Shown here in pieces: positions 63,685 to 64,000 of a stretch of 64,000 nt of DNA. Made by a program: the position numbers and the translations under genes. The notes beneath the pieces are model-generated. The model saw nothing but the letters and a program-made list of their open reading frames with translations, did no database searches and was not told where the DNA came from. Source of the stretch: Streptomyces lydicus (GTDB taxonomy: Bacteria; Actinomycetota; Actinomycetes; Streptomycetales; Streptomycetaceae). How positions within the stretch are numbered: the stretch's first letter is position 1; each line of letters starts with the position of its first letter. The DNA lies in NCBI RefSeq assembly GCF_001729485.1, contig NZ_CP017157.1:2480001-2544000 (forward strand), given 5' to 3'.

Positions 63685-64000
63685 TCAGGAGGCGTGCGGA
63701 TAGCGCAGGTACGTGGCCCGCACGGCGCGGAACGCGGTCAGGGCCGGCTGCCAGGCGGCGACGATCTCCTCGGTGCCCGCGCCCGCGTCGATCATCGTGC
63801 GGACCGTGGCGGAGCCGGTGAGCCGGTCGATGCCGTTGTCCGGCCGCCAGGCGAAACCGCTCCAGACCCGCTTCGCGGTCACCAGCAGCGCGATGCCGGT
63901 GCGCACCGGGTCGAACGCCTCCCGGTCGTGGACGTGGAGCTGGACGCCGCCGATGGTCCTCCCCTGGAACTTGGAGAAGGTGGGGGCGAAGTACGCCTCC
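63685..64000 (-). CDS. NamZ-like (DUF1343) protein, C-terminal part
   Basis: The gene runs off the right edge; only the last 105 residues are seen. The frame reads EAYFAPTFSKFQG, GGVQLHVHDREAFDPVRTGI, then KRVWSGFAWRP and a C-terminal IDRLTGSATVRTMIDAGAG, the end pattern of DUF1343/NamZ proteins, which are exo-beta-N-acetylmuramidases in peptidoglycan recycling. A signal peptide, if any, lies outside. Transcribed in the same direction as the acyltransferase set, ending 248 bp upstream of it. Confidence 0.85.
   Translation of the reverse strand, partial: EAYFAPTFSKFQGRTIGGVQLHVHDREAFDPVRTGIALLVTAKRVWSGFAWRPDNGIDRLTGSATVRTMIDAGAGTEEIVAAWQPALTAFRAVRATYLRYPHAS

Overview
The window is high-GC actinobacterial DNA, almost certainly from a Streptomyces chromosome. 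Coding frames have G/C-rich third positions, GTG starts are common, and several gene sets are typical of the genus: the RheA/Hsp18 heat-shock pair with its known operator, a [2Fe-2S] SoxR, a tRNA-Ser(UGA)-like 3' end, and two genes carrying rare TTA leucine codons. There is no rRNA, CRISPR array or insertion sequence. Mobile-DNA traces are the tRNA-Ser tail with a decayed gene beside it at the left edge, and a tyrosine recombinase at 58.8 kb.

Layout. 1-1.2 kb: tRNA-Ser tail (possible attachment site), a pseudogene with a frameshift and an in-frame stop, a strong hairpin, and a possible 33-residue peptide gene. 1.4-12.8 kb: mixed metabolic genes (methyltransferase-Nudix fusion, double GNAT, asnB, GntR plus dimethylargininase, pirin, zinc-ribbon protein, hydrolase-P450 pair followed by a 5'-shortened MarR gene, DUF72, acylphosphatase). 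12.8-15.9 kb: divergent 5-aminolevulinate synthase and acyl-CoA ligase, the pair that makes the C5N (2-amino-3-hydroxycyclopentenone) unit of several antibiotics; both contain a TTA codon. 15.9-17 kb: AAA ATPase. 17.1-26.7 kb: an exopolysaccharide locus with a clan-A-like glycosidase, a 1169-residue flippase/membrane-enzyme fusion, a polysaccharide deacetylase, two GT2 glycosyltransferases, a CelD/BcsL-type acyltransferase and a small membrane protein.

26.9-39.2 kb: DUF1275 protein, secreted SGNH lipase, a small conserved-looking protein followed by a textbook intrinsic terminator, a stand-alone Type-ISP C-terminal-like protein, MFS transporter, hmgA with a GntR gene and a TetR gene around an inverted repeat, a molybdopterin oxidoreductase and a citrate-metal symporter. 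39.5-47.2 kb: aldehyde and alcohol dehydrogenases, methyltransferase, urea transporter, and two TetR circuits around acyl-CoA dehydrogenase and MaoC hydratase. Each circuit has a pair of matching operator-like sequences. 47.3-54.5 kb: soxR, amidase, an OFA-type MFS transporter with its small subunit, rheA/hsp18, DUF2267, DUF849 and a zinc-binding hypothetical.

54.7-64 kb: a secreted penicillin-acylase-family enzyme, a LysR-type regulator, the recombinase (its frame runs into the 3' end of the next gene), then a leftward glycosyltransferase-methyltransferase-acyltransferase set, and the 3' end of a NamZ-like (DUF1343) gene cut by the window edge. The most interesting features are the TTA-bearing C5N pair, the flippase fusion in the polysaccharide locus, the two operator pairs, and the degraded tRNA-linked remnant.
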